A DNA stretch of 64,000 nucleotides from positions 3,961,501-4,025,500 of the forward strand of contig NC_007912.1 of assembly GCF_000013665.1 (NCBI RefSeq), in the 5' to 3' direction. A program made the translations under genes and the position numbers. Shown here piece by piece: positions 9,870-19,049 of this stretch. Position 1 is the stretch's first letter. Every line of letters begins with the position of its first letter. The notes under the pieces were generated by a model. That model saw only the letters and a list, made by a program, of their open reading frames with translations, had not been told where the DNA came from and did not search any database. The stretch is from Saccharophagus degradans 2-40. GTDB taxonomy: Bacteria; Pseudomonadota; Gammaproteobacteria; Pseudomonadales; Cellvibrionaceae.

Positions 9870-10232
9870 TCAAAGGACTTTGTTAACGGTGGCAATTAGT
9901 TGATCTGGACTAAAGGGTTTTACTATCCAACCCGTTGCCCCTGCGTTCTTACCCTCTGCTTTTTTGTCAGAGCCAGATTCTGTAGTAAGCATTAAAATGG
10001 GCGTGAATTTAAAGGTAGGTAGCGTGCGCAATTCTTTTACAAGGCTAATGCCGTCCATTTTGGGCATATTTACATCGGATAAAACCAAATCAAAACTGCC
10101 GCCCGCCTTAGCCAGTGCTAACGCATCGGCACCGTCGGGCGCTTCGGTAACTTGGTGGCCAGCCCCCGCCAACGTAAACGACACCATTTGTCGCATAGAT
10201 GCAGAGTCATCGACTATTAATATCTTCGCCAT
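9870..10232 (-). CDS. CheY-like single-domain response regulator
   Basis: 120 residues, a lone receiver domain. The acidic pocket is ILIVDDSASMRQMVS, the phospho-acceptor is Asp53 in VLSDVNMPKMDG, a Thr lies in MLTTES and a Lys in GWIVKPFSP. All signalling residues are present. It is probably a target of the adjacent CheA. Whether it binds a flagellar switch or another output cannot be told from sequence; no cheZ-type phosphatase gene is visible in the window. It lies between the STAS gene and cheA with gaps of about 10 bp. Confidence 0.93.
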   Translation of the reverse strand: MAKILIVDDSASMRQMVSFTLAGAGHQVTEAPDGADALALAKAGGSFDLVLSDVNMPKMDGISLVKELRTLPTFKFTPILMLTTESGSDKKAEGKNAGATGWIVKPFSPDQLIATVNKVL

Positions 10233-10242
10233 TAAGCTTCTC

Positions 10243-10545
10243 CTAATTCACAGTGTTATCTAATGCTAGCTCTGCAGCCAAGCCGAGAATATTGGCGCTG
10301 TCGATTAGTTCTGCCGACGGGTTACGCCACTGAACGGGTTTATGAAATTTCGTTGCAGTACGATAGAAACTAAGTAACAGTTGTAAACCCGCAGCATCTA
10401 TTTTCACCACATCCGTTGCATCTAATACGATATTTTCGACATCATTATTTTCTAATAAGCCGTTTAACTGCTCGTATACCTGTTGGGCCTGAGCGATGGT
10501 AAAACGCTCTGGAACTTCGAACACCGTTAGTTGCGACACACGCAC
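10243..10545 (-). CDS. STAS-domain protein of the che operon
   Basis: 100 residues forming one STAS domain: FTIAQAQQVYEQLNGLL, then IVLDATDVVKIDAAGLQLLL. STAS proteins are usually switched by phosphorylation of Ser or Thr in a D-S/T-S/A-G motif. Here the motif reads DAAG, so the usual site is missing and phospho-control by a serine kinase is unlikely. It is the first gene of the tightly packed che run. Genes of this type often open chemosensory operons of this arrangement, but their role is not settled. A ligand-binding or scaffolding role is only a guess. Confidence 0.85.
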   Translation of the reverse strand: MRVSQLTVFEVPERFTIAQAQQVYEQLNGLLENNDVENIVLDATDVVKIDAAGLQLLLSFYRTATKFHKPVQWRNPSAELIDSANILGLAAELALDNTVN

Positions 10546-10657
10546 GCTCCTATAACTGAATCTATTTCAATTGACAATTTTAAGTGTAGACGTATATTTT
10601 ATGGGCGCTAGAGAGGGTGTAGATTTTGTTAAAATGAATTGCGCAGAACAGAAGAAA

Positions 10658-10667
10658 GGGGGGGGGG
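10658..10667. repeat. Homopolymer of ten G
   Basis: Ten consecutive G on the plus strand (C on the coding strand of the che operon), 113 bp upstream of the STAS start and inside the 266-bp gap after the pseudo-receiver gene. Tracts of this length are prone to slippage. Imperfect direct copies of GTTACGC lie beside it at about 10699 and 10720. No clear promoter could be fixed around it. Confidence 0.85.
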
Positions 10668-10811
10668 ACCGAGGAACGAACACCAACCAAACCGCTACCG
10701 TTACGCTAAGATGTGTACGGTTACGCAGATAAAGTCTAACCTATAAGAAATACGACTAATTGAGTTATAAGCCAATAGTATTGAGTAGAAGTTATTGCAA
10801 GTTCTTAATAG

Positions 10812-12011
10812 TTAAAAGAGCTCCACTAGGTTGTTGTCGACTTTTGCGCCAGAATCGCCTTCTGAACTCAGCGATGTGGCATCGGTTTCTACCGCAGCCA
10901 AAGCAGCCCCCAAAGATAATTCCAACTTATTTACATACTCATCCACCTTTAAACCTTCGTTAAAAATGCGATTCGTTTCGTAAACACTGTTGTTAGTTAC
11001 CTCCTCTAAGAAAACTTCATCTTCTTCTGTAAGAGCCAATGCAGGAATACGATATTGAATTTTCTCTGCGGTATGCTCAACCGTGGTTGCAATATTTTTC
11101 ATTACGTTCTGATAAGACGACTTGATAACATGCATAACATTTTGCACATCGCTCGATAACTTTCTTAAAGTTTCCTTTTCTTTTTCAAGCTCGTAGCGGT
11201 CTTCTATCGCTATCACTCTGGCATTTAACCCTTGTATAAGCGCAAAGGTATTGTCTTTTATGGTTCCGTATTTCTCTGCATCGTCGACTGGCATGTTTTT
11301 GATAAGCATGGAAACACGATCAAAATTGATAATGGTACGGCGGCCAAAATCTATATACCTGCCTTTATCTTTAAGTTCGGTAAGAAGCTGAGATTCCAAA
11401 TCTTTCGCCATACCGGTTGGTTCCATATTTTTTATGCCCATAAGGCTTCGCATTTGCACACTACATTTAAGCCCATACCGCTCTAAGCTGTTAAAAAACT
11501 GTTGCCCCAATTCATCTAGGTTATCGCAGCTGTGCAAAGCCAATAGAAACTGCACATTTGCACCTAGGTCACTGTTATCTACTAATGCGGTGCGGGCCGT
11601 AGCCGTTGCTGCATCTAAACGGCTACTTAGCTGACGCATAGCAATTTGGTGAAATGTTGCTTTTCGACACCGCGCTACTGCTTCATCAAGCTCTACATCG
11701 CTTTCTATTAGGTCGTCGTAGCCCATATCGTACATAGCTAGCTTGTCGGCCATACTCGCAGGGTTAGCCAAAATAATTGCAGGCACACTTAATTCGTCTG
11801 GCGAGGGAAGTACGTCGCGTATTCTCTGAATAGACACATCCCCGCCGCCGAGCATATCAACCACTATCAAGCTGTAATCGCCCTGAGAGACAGCGAGCTG
11901 CAACGCATTGGCAGTAGAAATTGGCGTAGAATCAAAGGCTTGCGCAAGAGCCTCCCCCAAAGTAGAAAGATGCTCTGCAAACAGTATTATTTTGCTACCA
12001 GACAATAGCAC
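10812..12011 (-). CDS. Pseudo-receiver protein with an uncharacterised module and coiled coil
   Basis: 399 residues. The first 120 fold like a receiver domain: IILFAEHL replaces the acidic VDDS pocket, Asp52 is kept in LIVVDMLGG, and the usual Thr and Lys are lost (ILANP, LIES). Phosphorylation is therefore doubtful. Residues 146-267 (NSDLGANVQFL to GLNARV) form a module of unknown function that recurs in the histidine kinase at 48396-49565. A predicted helical, coiled-coil stretch follows (about 268-370), then an acidic tail. It lies upstream of the che operon in the same direction, separated by 266 bp. Function is unknown; a signalling adaptor role is inferred from context. Confidence 0.8.
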   Translation of the reverse strand: MLLSGSKIILFAEHLSTLGEALAQAFDSTPISTANALQLAVSQGDYSLIVVDMLGGGDVSIQRIRDVLPSPDELSVPAIILANPASMADKLAMYDMGYDDLIESDVELDEAVARCRKATFHQIAMRQLSSRLDAATATARTALVDNSDLGANVQFLLALHSCDNLDELGQQFFNSLERYGLKCSVQMRSLMGIKNMEPTGMAKDLESQLLTELKDKGRYIDFGRRTIINFDRVSMLIKNMPVDDAEKYGTIKDNTFALIQGLNARVIAIEDRYELEKEKETLRKLSSDVQNVMHVIKSSYQNVMKNIATTVEHTAEKIQYRIPALALTEEDEVFLEEVTNNSVYETNRIFNEGLKVDEYVNKLELSLGAALAAVETDATSLSSEGDSGAKVDNNLVELF

Positions 12012-12349
12012 TACCCCTTTATATAACCAAAACCAATTATGAACTCACATACAGATAAATTTGGCTTTATAAAACACATCTGTACATATTGCGTTTCGCC
12101 CGAATAGCTCTTCTTATTTATAAAGAAAGAACTACCGATGTAATTAACACTAGCTCATAGCTTTTGCTTTACCCAATCCGCCAAAGATTTAAGCGCCACT
12201 TTTTTTTATCCAAACGCGTAACTCACCGTTAAATATTAGTTTGACGTTGGCTGGCGAACCGATCGAGGTACAGCTAGTATTAAAACAAACGTCCATAATA
12301 TGGGCTGATTATTTTTACTCTACTGCTTACACCTTCAAGAGACTAAACC
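12012..12349. other. Divergent intergenic region
   Basis: These 338 bp separate the pseudo-receiver gene (minus) from a membrane chemoreceptor (plus), so promoters for both should lie here. The sequence is AT-rich and includes CATAAT near 12293, but no -35 element at good spacing and no convincing sigma-28 or sigma-54 site was found by eye. No open frame of interest. Confidence 0.5.
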
Positions 12350-13543
12350 ATGGCATCTGCTTGGCCAATTCAGTTAATAATAGCGATTTCTGTTAGTGCA
12401 TTATCTTTGGTTTGTAGCATCGCGCTTTGGACACCTATCGCGTTATTTACCTGTTTAGCAATAGCCGTAATTATTGATATAGCCTGTTTAGTATCGCTGT
12501 GCGCTCACTTTACAAACAACCGCCAGCAGGCCGAACATCAAGAAAATTCCCACGCGATTAACCACTTAAACTCTTTACAAAGAAAGGTGAGCGACGTAAC
12601 CGATACCCCCTGTGAAGAGATAGTCGCCATAAGTAATAAAGTGCGTAACTTAGCAGAGGAAAGTAGCCTCGCCTTGCATAAAAGCTTTACTGTACTTATG
12701 GAAAATACACAGCGCGAACAAGAACTACTGGAATCGATTACCAAAGACTTAACCCGCAGAGAACACCAAGAAAAAGCGGATGGCACGCAAGACGTATCCC
12801 TCCACCAATTTGCAAAAGAAGTGGGCGATATACTTGACGTTTATGTCGGGCTGTTTGTTAACGTGAGTGACAAAAGCATACAAGCAGTGCACAAAATTCA
12901 AGACATGCTTAAAGAACTCGACGATATGTTCAAGCTAATTAGCGAAATTCGAGGCCTGGCAGAGCAAACCAATTTACTCGCTTTGAATGCTGCCATTGAA
13001 GCAGCGCGTGCTGGCGAGGCAGGCAGAGGCTTTGCAGTGGTAGCAGACGAAGTTCGCAAACTATCGCAAAGCTCTGGTGCGCTTAACGATGAGATACGGG
13101 TTAAAGCAGAGGCAACTAAATCTACCGTTGCCGATGTAGAAAAGGTGGTAGGCGAAATAGCAAGCTTGGATATGAATATCGCAATCAACGCCAAAGGCCA
13201 CCTTGAAGGTATGCTTGCAGAGCTTGAAAGAGTTAACGATCGGGTTACCCACACCGCCCGCCAAGGCAGCGAAATAAGCGCGCTTATAAACAAAGAGGTG
13301 ATGCGATCTATGACGGCATTGCAGGGCGCCGATAGAATTTCACAGTATTCGGATAACCTTTCAAACAACGTATTATCTTTGCGCAATCATCTACACAACG
13401 CATTCACACTTAATCAAGCTGTCACCAGTGTAGAGCAAGGCCTTGCAGAAATAATAAATAATATAGAAAAAACTTCGCTGCAAACCTCTATTGTAATCAG
13501 CGATGAAGATGACCAAGCAGGAGGAGAAATAGTGCTTTACTAG
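12350..13543 (+). CDS. Short membrane-anchored methyl-accepting chemotaxis protein
   Basis: 397 residues. Two hydrophobic helices sit at about 5-28 and 30-52 with almost no loop between them, so there is no periplasmic sensor. The cytoplasmic part has the conserved hairpin tip [32 protein letters not shown] followed by [10 protein letters not shown]. No HAMP or PAS domain is evident, so the stimulus is either intracellular or perceived through the membrane or a partner. The gene is divergent from the che cluster. The downstream half of the hairpin is less typical than in standard receptors, and there is no C-terminal xWxxF pentapeptide. Confidence 0.9.
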   Translation: MASAWPIQLIIAISVSALSLVCSIALWTPIALFTCLAIAVIIDIACLVSLCAHFTNNRQQAEHQENSHAINHLNSLQRKVSDVTDTPCEEIVAISNKVRNLAEESSLALHKSFTVLMENTQREQELLESITKDLTRREHQEKADGTQDVSLHQFAKEVGDILDVYVGLFVNVSDKSIQAVHKIQDMLKELDDMFKLISEIRGLAEQTNLLALNAAIEAARAGEAGRGFAVVADEVRKLSQSSGALNDEIRVKAEATKSTVADVEKVVGEIASLDMNIAINAKGHLEGMLAELERVNDRVTHTARQGSEISALINKEVMRSMTALQGADRISQYSDNLSNNVLSLRNHLHNAFTLNQAVTSVEQGLAEIINNIEKTSLQTSIVISDEDDQAGGEIVLY

Positions 13544-13561
13544 ATTAATTCTTTTAATCTA
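13541..13561 (+). terminator. AT-rich hairpin at the stop codon
   Basis: TAGATTAA and TTAATCTA pair over 8 bp around a 5-nt loop, starting at the stop codon of the preceding receptor gene. No T-tract follows, so this is a weak terminator candidate. Confidence 0.35.
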
Positions 13562-13772
13562 ATGCATACCTTACCCCCTACTTCTCGCACTAGCACTGTG
13601 CATTTCTAGCACAATATTGTCACCTCGATAGTTTTAATAGTGATTAGCAATAGATACTAAGCAAACACCAGTAAATAATTCTTAAAACGCCACTTTGGTA
13701 TCACGCAACTCCTCTAGTATTTAAATGTTACAACCTGTTGTTTTACTTAAATACATTTACGCTGATACAACT

Positions 13773-13778
13773 AAGAGA
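13773..13778 (+). promoter_or_regulatory. Ribosome binding site fixing the receptor start at 13785
   Basis: AAGAGA lies 6 nt before ATG 13785. The upstream in-frame ATG at 13725 has no comparable site and would add 20 residues before the membrane helix. Confidence 0.6.
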
Positions 13779-13784
13779 TGGTAT

Positions 13785-16700
13785 ATGCTTTTTCTGAAAA
13801 ACCTCCCCCTTGTTAAAAAATTGGTTTTAGTCTTTTTATTGGTTGGCTTAATACCCATGGCGCTCACTGTTCTTCTGGCGATTAACTCATCCAAGCAAAC
13901 AATAACCGATCTCGTATCAAATCAGCTAAGCGCGGTAAGGCAAAATAAAGAGGAGAGCATCCAACGCTACTTTCAACGCGTTAGAAAGCAAGCCAGCACA
14001 TTGGCCGCCGACCCCATTGTGGTGGATGTTGCAACCAAACTGCCAATGGCCTTTAAAAGCTTTCGAGCAGATGCCAGCATAAATGAAGCGCTGCTCACTC
14101 AACAAAAAGCCGCTGTGGTGGACTATTACAACTCGCAGTTTGCTAAGCAATACCAGAAAGTTAACAATAGCCAAGTTAATTTAGCTGCCATGTACAACAG
14201 CCTTGACGACGATTCTTGGGCGCTACAATATGCTTACATAGCCAGCAACCCCAACCCACTAGGTAGCAAACATTTACTCATCAACCGCAATGACGGCACC
14301 CGCTACTCAGCGTTACACCATCAAGTGCACCCTCTGCTTAAGCATTACTTAGAAACATTCGGTTATTACGATATTTTTATCGCCGACCCCGTAAGTGGCG
14401 ACATAATATATTCCGTTTTCAAGGAGCTAGACTTCACCACCTCAATGCTCGACGGCCCCTATCGAGAAACTAGCATAGGGGAAGCATTTAATAATTCACT
14501 GAATAAACAACCAGAAACAACTTACCTAGCAGATTTTAAAACCTACTTACCATCCTACGATTCGCCAGCCAGTTTTATCTCTACACCAATCTATAGTGAT
14601 GGCCAATTAGTGGGCATACTCATTTTTCAAATGCCCATTGAAGATATTAATGACATTATGAGCTCGCGTACTGGAATGGGCCAAACAGGGGAAACCTATC
14701 TCGTTGGCTCAGACAAACTTATGCGCTCCGACTCTTTCTTAGACCCCGTTCACCACACAGTAGTTAACTCTTTTAAACACCCTCAACAAGGCAGTGTAAA
14801 TACACGTTCGGTAACGCAAGCTTTGCAGGGAAAAAGCAAAACAGATTTTATTGTTGATTACAATGGCAACCCCGTAATCTCATCCTACAATGCTATCGAT
14901 TTAAGTGAATTTAAATGGATAGCAATTGCCGAGCAAGATGTCGCAGAAGCGATGGCACCTCTAAATCGGCTCCAACGCAATATATTACTCGTGGGTTTAT
15001 TTATAACGTGCGTTGTAGTTTTTGCGGGTTTTGCCATTAGCAAAGGTATTGCTCGCCCCATTAACGACATGGCTGCAGTTATTAAACGCGTGCAGCAAAG
15101 CGGCGATTTTAGCCTGCGCAGTAACTACCGCAGCAAAGATGAAACTGGCCAAATGGCGATAGCGTTCGACGGGTTGCTAAATACCTTGTCTACTATGTTT
15201 TCCGATACTAACCAAATACTTAAAAACGTTGCCAACGGAAACTTCGACGAAGCGATTAAGCAACGCTATAACGGCGACATGGGTATATTAAGCCTGCGCG
15301 TTAACAATACCATTCAGCAAATTAAGCAAGCCAACTTAGAGCAAAAAAAGCAACAAGCCCGCGCCGAACAAGCGTCCAAAAACGCAGAGCAAGCTGCGCA
15401 CGATGCTCAAGCGGCAGCAGATCGAGCAAACAATATAAAACAAGCTTTGGATGTAACAAGCACATCGGTAATGATGGCTGATAAATCCAACACCATTGTG
15501 TACACCAATACAGCATTAGATCAAATGATGCTTGCTAGTGAGGCAGATATTCGTGCAGTGCTACCTAACTTTAATGCCGATACCTTAGTTGGCAAAAATA
15601 TGGATACATTTCACCGCAACCCAGCCCATCAACAAAGTGTTATTAGCCAGTTAAAAAGTACTTACTCCACTCAAATTAAAGTGGGTACCCGCACTTTTAG
15701 CCTTATAGCCAACCCCATAACTAAAGATGGCGAGCGTGTAGGTACAGTGGTGGAATGGAAAGATAGAACAGAAGAGGTGACCGTAGAAAACGAGATTGCC
15801 CACTTAGTTAACGCGGCGTCGAACGGTGACTTTAGCACGAAGATAGCTTTGGATGGCAAACAGGGCTTTTTCTTGGTGCTGGCGCAAAACCTAAATGAAA
15901 TGGTCACCACCACCCACAGTGCTTTACGCGATATAAGCGATGCAGTAGAAAACTTGGCTCACGGCGACTTAACTCGTCGCTTAGAAAGCGATCACAAAGG
16001 CATGTTTGCCCAGCTTCAAAATAATTTAAACAGTTCTATGGATAAATTGGTAACCATTATTGGCGAGATAACTGAGGGAGCAGTGTCTATTCGCAACGGG
16101 TCTAGCGAAATAGAGGCAGGTATTATTGATTTAAGCTCTCGCACCGAAGAGCAAGCCGCGTCGCTTGAAGAAACTGCAAGCAGCATGAATCAAATGACCT
16201 CGACTATTAAACACAGCGAACAAAATGCAGCCCTCGCAAATAACCTTTCTGCTGAAGCGCAGGCAAAAGCCAGCGAGGGCGGGCTAGTAGTGAAGAAAGC
16301 CGTGGAGGCAATGGAGTCGATTAGCAGTGCCAGTAGCCGCATATCCGATATTATTGGCGTTATCGATGAGATTGCTTTTCAAACAAACCTACTAGCTATT
16401 AACGCCGCCGTAGAAGCAGCACGTGCTGGTGAGCAGGGCCGTGGCTTTGCCGTAGTGGCAACCGAAGTTCGCCAGCTTGCGCAACGATCTTCTAATGCGG
16501 CCAAAGAAATAAAAACGCTTATTAACGATAGCGCCGCACGTGTGGAGCAAGGCTCTGCCCTAGTTAACCAATCTGGTGCGACCCTGCGAGATATTGTTGA
16601 GTCGGTAAATAAAGTAAATGAAACCATAATGGGTATTGCAAGCGCCGCGCGCGAGCAAAGTGAAGGTATTAATCAAGTTAATATTGCCATCAACCAAATG

Positions 16701-16814
16701 GATGAAATGACCCAACAAAATTCTGCACTCGTAGAACAAGCAAACGCTGCCAGCCAAAATATGGCCGCGCAATCGCGCACAATGGCAGAGGCTGTAACTT
16801 TCTTTAAACTATGA
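13785..16814 (+). CDS. Transmembrane chemoreceptor with Cache-type sensor, HAMP and Aer2-like PAS
   Basis: 1009 residues from ATG 13785. TM1 lies at about 12-33. A periplasmic region of roughly 370 residues follows, containing [20 protein letters not shown], a hallmark of dCache sensors. TM2 ([19 protein letters not shown]) is near 405-425, then HAMP ([19 protein letters not shown]). A coiled coil leads to a PAS domain with His610 in FHRNPAHQ and Trp658 in VVEW, like the PAS pair of the soluble receptor at 4512-6815. Further HAMP-like segments and the signalling tip [21 protein letters not shown] follow. It probably senses a periplasmic small molecule and, through PAS, an internal redox or gas signal. 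It ends FFKL with no CheR-docking pentapeptide. Confidence 0.92.
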   Translation: MLFLKNLPLVKKLVLVFLLVGLIPMALTVLLAINSSKQTITDLVSNQLSAVRQNKEESIQRYFQRVRKQASTLAADPIVVDVATKLPMAFKSFRADASINEALLTQQKAAVVDYYNSQFAKQYQKVNNSQVNLAAMYNSLDDDSWALQYAYIASNPNPLGSKHLLINRNDGTRYSALHHQVHPLLKHYLETFGYYDIFIADPVSGDIIYSVFKELDFTTSMLDGPYRETSIGEAFNNSLNKQPETTYLADFKTYLPSYDSPASFISTPIYSDGQLVGILIFQMPIEDINDIMSSRTGMGQTGETYLVGSDKLMRSDSFLDPVHHTVVNSFKHPQQGSVNTRSVTQALQGKSKTDFIVDYNGNPVISSYNAIDLSEFKWIAIAEQDVAEAMAPLNRLQRNILLVGLFITCVVVFAGFAISKGIARPINDMAAVIKRVQQSGDFSLRSNYRSKDETGQMAIAFDGLLNTLSTMFSDTNQILKNVANGNFDEAIKQRYNGDMGILSLRVNNTIQQIKQANLEQKKQQARAEQASKNAEQAAHDAQAAADRANNIKQALDVTSTSVMMADKSNTIVYTNTALDQMMLASEADIRAVLPNFNADTLVGKNMDTFHRNPAHQQSVISQLKSTYSTQIKVGTRTFSLIANPITKDGERVGTVVEWKDRTEEVTVENEIAHLVNAASNGDFSTKIALDGKQGFFLVLAQNLNEMVTTTHSALRDISDAVENLAHGDLTRRLESDHKGMFAQLQNNLNSSMDKLVTIIGEITEGAVSIRNGSSEIEAGIIDLSSRTEEQAASLEETASSMNQMTSTIKHSEQNAALANNLSAEAQAKASEGGLVVKKAVEAMESISSASSRISDIIGVIDEIAFQTNLLAINAAVEAARAGEQGRGFAVVATEVRQLAQRSSNAAKEIKTLINDSAARVEQGSALVNQSGATLRDIVESVNKVNETIMGIASAAREQSEGINQVNIAINQMDEMTQQNSALVEQANAASQNMAAQSRTMAEAVTFFKL

Positions 16815-16901
16815 TTTCAATCGCTAACATCTAATCGCTAATTACTATCTACAAAAAAATCAGCTACAAGATATTACCCACACAATATTAGGTGGTGGCG
16901 A

Positions 16902-17528
16902 TCAGCAATTTGCTATTGGTGACCAATCTAACAGGGGTTGCCATTGCGCTCTGTCTGTACTACAGCGTGCCGCTGGCAAGTCGAATAGGGTTAGCCCTCG
17001 ATCCATCGCGCGCACATAATTTTGCGAGTCGCGCAGCACGGTAATTAGGGGAATATCTAGCTTAGCTAAAAACGCTTCGAGCACTTTAAAGTACCGGGTG
17101 TTTTTTCTTACTCTATTGGCAACAATACCAATGTTAACACCTCGCTCCAATAAGCCCGAGCGGTATATACCCATCACAAAACGCAAACACGCTTTTATAT
17201 CTGTTGGCGAGGCCAGTAACGGAATAATTACTATATCTTGCGGGTGGATAAGTGTATCCACATTGTCTAGCGTCCAAGCTGCAGGCATATCATGAATCGT
17301 CACCGAATAAGTCGCGTCAGCTAACACGGGTTCATTTGCCGACACTAAAACCTTAATAGGGGCACATGTTGCCGGGCGACCCGAGGCCCAGTCTAACGAC
17401 GAGCGTTGCGCATCGTGATCAACAAGTTGAACCGACCTAGCCATATTTGCATAGAAGCCCGCCAACTGCACTGCAACAGTGGTTTTCCCGCACCCCCCTT
17501 TGGGGTTAGCAATAAATATTTGCCCCAT
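16902..17528 (-). CDS. ParA-family ATPase
   Basis: 208 residues. The deviant Walker A motif is NPKGGCGKTTVAVQLA at the N-terminus, followed by LVDHDAQRSSLDWAS (Walker A' region) and IVIIPLLASPTDI. This is the compact form of the ParA/MinD superfamily, which positions plasmids, carboxysomes or chemoreceptor arrays. There is no ParB next to it, so plasmid-type partition is unlikely. Its place between chemoreceptor and c-di-GMP-type genes suggests a ParC-like role in placing a signalling array, but it is convergent with the receptor gene and the link is inference. Confidence 0.85.
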   Translation of the reverse strand: MGQIFIANPKGGCGKTTVAVQLAGFYANMARSVQLVDHDAQRSSLDWASGRPATCAPIKVLVSANEPVLADATYSVTIHDMPAAWTLDNVDTLIHPQDIVIIPLLASPTDIKACLRFVMGIYRSGLLERGVNIGIVANRVRKNTRYFKVLEAFLAKLDIPLITVLRDSQNYVRAMDRGLTLFDLPAARCSTDRAQWQPLLDWSPIANC

Positions 17529-17792
17529 GGCGTATTTCTGTCCTTATTGTTATTGCTCAACTATGAAAGAACGTGAATGTTTAAAATGCGGTGAAGAAAA
17601 ACGCTATAGAGATTAGCCTCACTCACGCCTCGCTAAAGTGTAGCACCCTTAGCTGCTGTCCTCTAAGAAATCAACAGGAAAAGTAGCATAAGCGGCACAT
17701 AAATAATGCACATTTGTTCTGCTCCCCTCCGCGATCGCAACTATACTCAAGTACAAGGTATTTTCACATTTCCACTTAGACCAAAACTACCC

Positions 17793-19046
17793 ATGGCTCA
17801 AACGAACACATTACTATCGATTCCAATATCACAGCTTCGCGCGGGGATGTTCGTTGTAAAACTTGATATCCCATGGATAGACAGCCCGTTTTTGCGCCAC
17901 AGTCGCCTTATTAAAGGTGAGGAAGACATAGATAAGCTAAAAGGCGCCAACGTAAAAACACTGGTTATAGATCTAAGCAAAGGCTGCGGCCCACAAGAAC
18001 AGCCAACAGATAAAAAAAATCTGCAAGCAAAGCAACCAATAGAAACAGAAAGCCCTAGCTCACGACCAATCCAAGCAGAACAAGCACAACCGCCTAGCCT
18101 AAAAGAGGAACTTTCGGAAGCAAAACTATTGCGCAATCGAATTCGTGAAGTAATGAGTAATATTATGGATTGCCTTGAGCGAGAACTGCCTATTAAAACC
18201 GTTGAACTTACCCCAATAATTGACGACACACTGGCAAGCCTTGAGCGCAATAATCAAGCGCTTATGAACCTTGCTCATCTTAGCCGCAAAACACAAAAAC
18301 TTGCCGATCACGCGTTTAGCACCTTTTGCCTCTGCTTAAACTTGGCGACTTATTTAAAGCTTGGTAAAGACGAGCAACATACATTAGGGTTAGCAGCACT
18401 AATGCACGAAGCAGGCTGGGTACAGCTCCCACAGCAGTTATTAGGCAAACGCACTGCCTACAGCGCTACAGAGCTAAAATTAATACATACCCATATTGCC
18501 AACGGTCGCAAGGTGTTAAAAAACGCAGATCTTCCTGAGCTAGTATTACGTTTAATAGACGAACATCACGAGCTTACCGATGGCAGCGGCTACCCCAACG
18601 GCCTTAACACACAGCAATTACACACCCTTTCGCTTTTACTCAGTGCGGTAGATCATTACGATGAGATGGTGCATCAACTTACCGATAAACCTGGCATGTT
18701 GCCCACCAACGCCCTGCGCAAACTTTACGTAGAAGCCGACGCGGGTAAATACGACAAACAAACCGTTACGGCTTTAATTGCGAGCCTAGGTATTTACCCC
18801 GTAACCAGTGCAGTACTATTAAATACGGGCGAGAAAGCGATTGTGCTAGAGGTATTTTCGGACGCGCACTTACAACCAGTACTGGAAATACACTACGATA
18901 GCAACGGTAAACCCTTGCCTAATGCAATAAAGATAAACCTGCGCGACCAGCGCTCCGATGCGCCAAATCGTGCAATTGTGAATGTTTTAGACCCTTCCAG
19001 CGCTATCGATGACCCCGCTCGACGTCTCCAGCCCGAGGACATATAA
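17793..19046 (+). CDS. HD-GYP domain protein with DUF3391 N-terminus (degenerate HD site)
   Basis: 417 residues from ATG 17793; the open frame begins at 17706 but the extra residues look non-coding. The N-terminus (ISQLRAGMFVVKLDIPWIDSPF) is DUF3391. The catalytic-like domain (about 150-340) keeps EHHELTDGSGYPNGL, the GYP part, but the HD signature reads His205-Glu206 in LMHEAGWVQLP instead of HDIGK. HD-GYP proteins hydrolyse cyclic di-GMP at a metal centre. The Asp-to-Glu change and loss of Lys mean activity may be reduced or lost. It ends 3 bp before the next gene, a histidine kinase, suggesting joint expression. Confidence 0.87.
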   Translation: MAQTNTLLSIPISQLRAGMFVVKLDIPWIDSPFLRHSRLIKGEEDIDKLKGANVKTLVIDLSKGCGPQEQPTDKKNLQAKQPIETESPSSRPIQAEQAQPPSLKEELSEAKLLRNRIREVMSNIMDCLERELPIKTVELTPIIDDTLASLERNNQALMNLAHLSRKTQKLADHAFSTFCLCLNLATYLKLGKDEQHTLGLAALMHEAGWVQLPQQLLGKRTAYSATELKLIHTHIANGRKVLKNADLPELVLRLIDEHHELTDGSGYPNGLNTQQLHTLSLLLSAVDHYDEMVHQLTDKPGMLPTNALRKLYVEADAGKYDKQTVTALIASLGIYPVTSAVLLNTGEKAIVLEVFSDAHLQPVLEIHYDSNGKPLPNAIKINLRDQRSDAPNRAIVNVLDPSSAIDDPARRLQPEDI

Positions 19047-19049
19047 AGC

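Noticed and set aside
12898-13386. 162-codon open frame antisense to the short chemoreceptor
   Set aside because: Shadow of the Ala/Glu-rich coding frame; Ser/Ala-rich composition without motifs.
16902-17528. Plasmid partition locus
   Set aside because: No ParB gene or centromere-like repeats; surroundings are chromosomal signalling genes.
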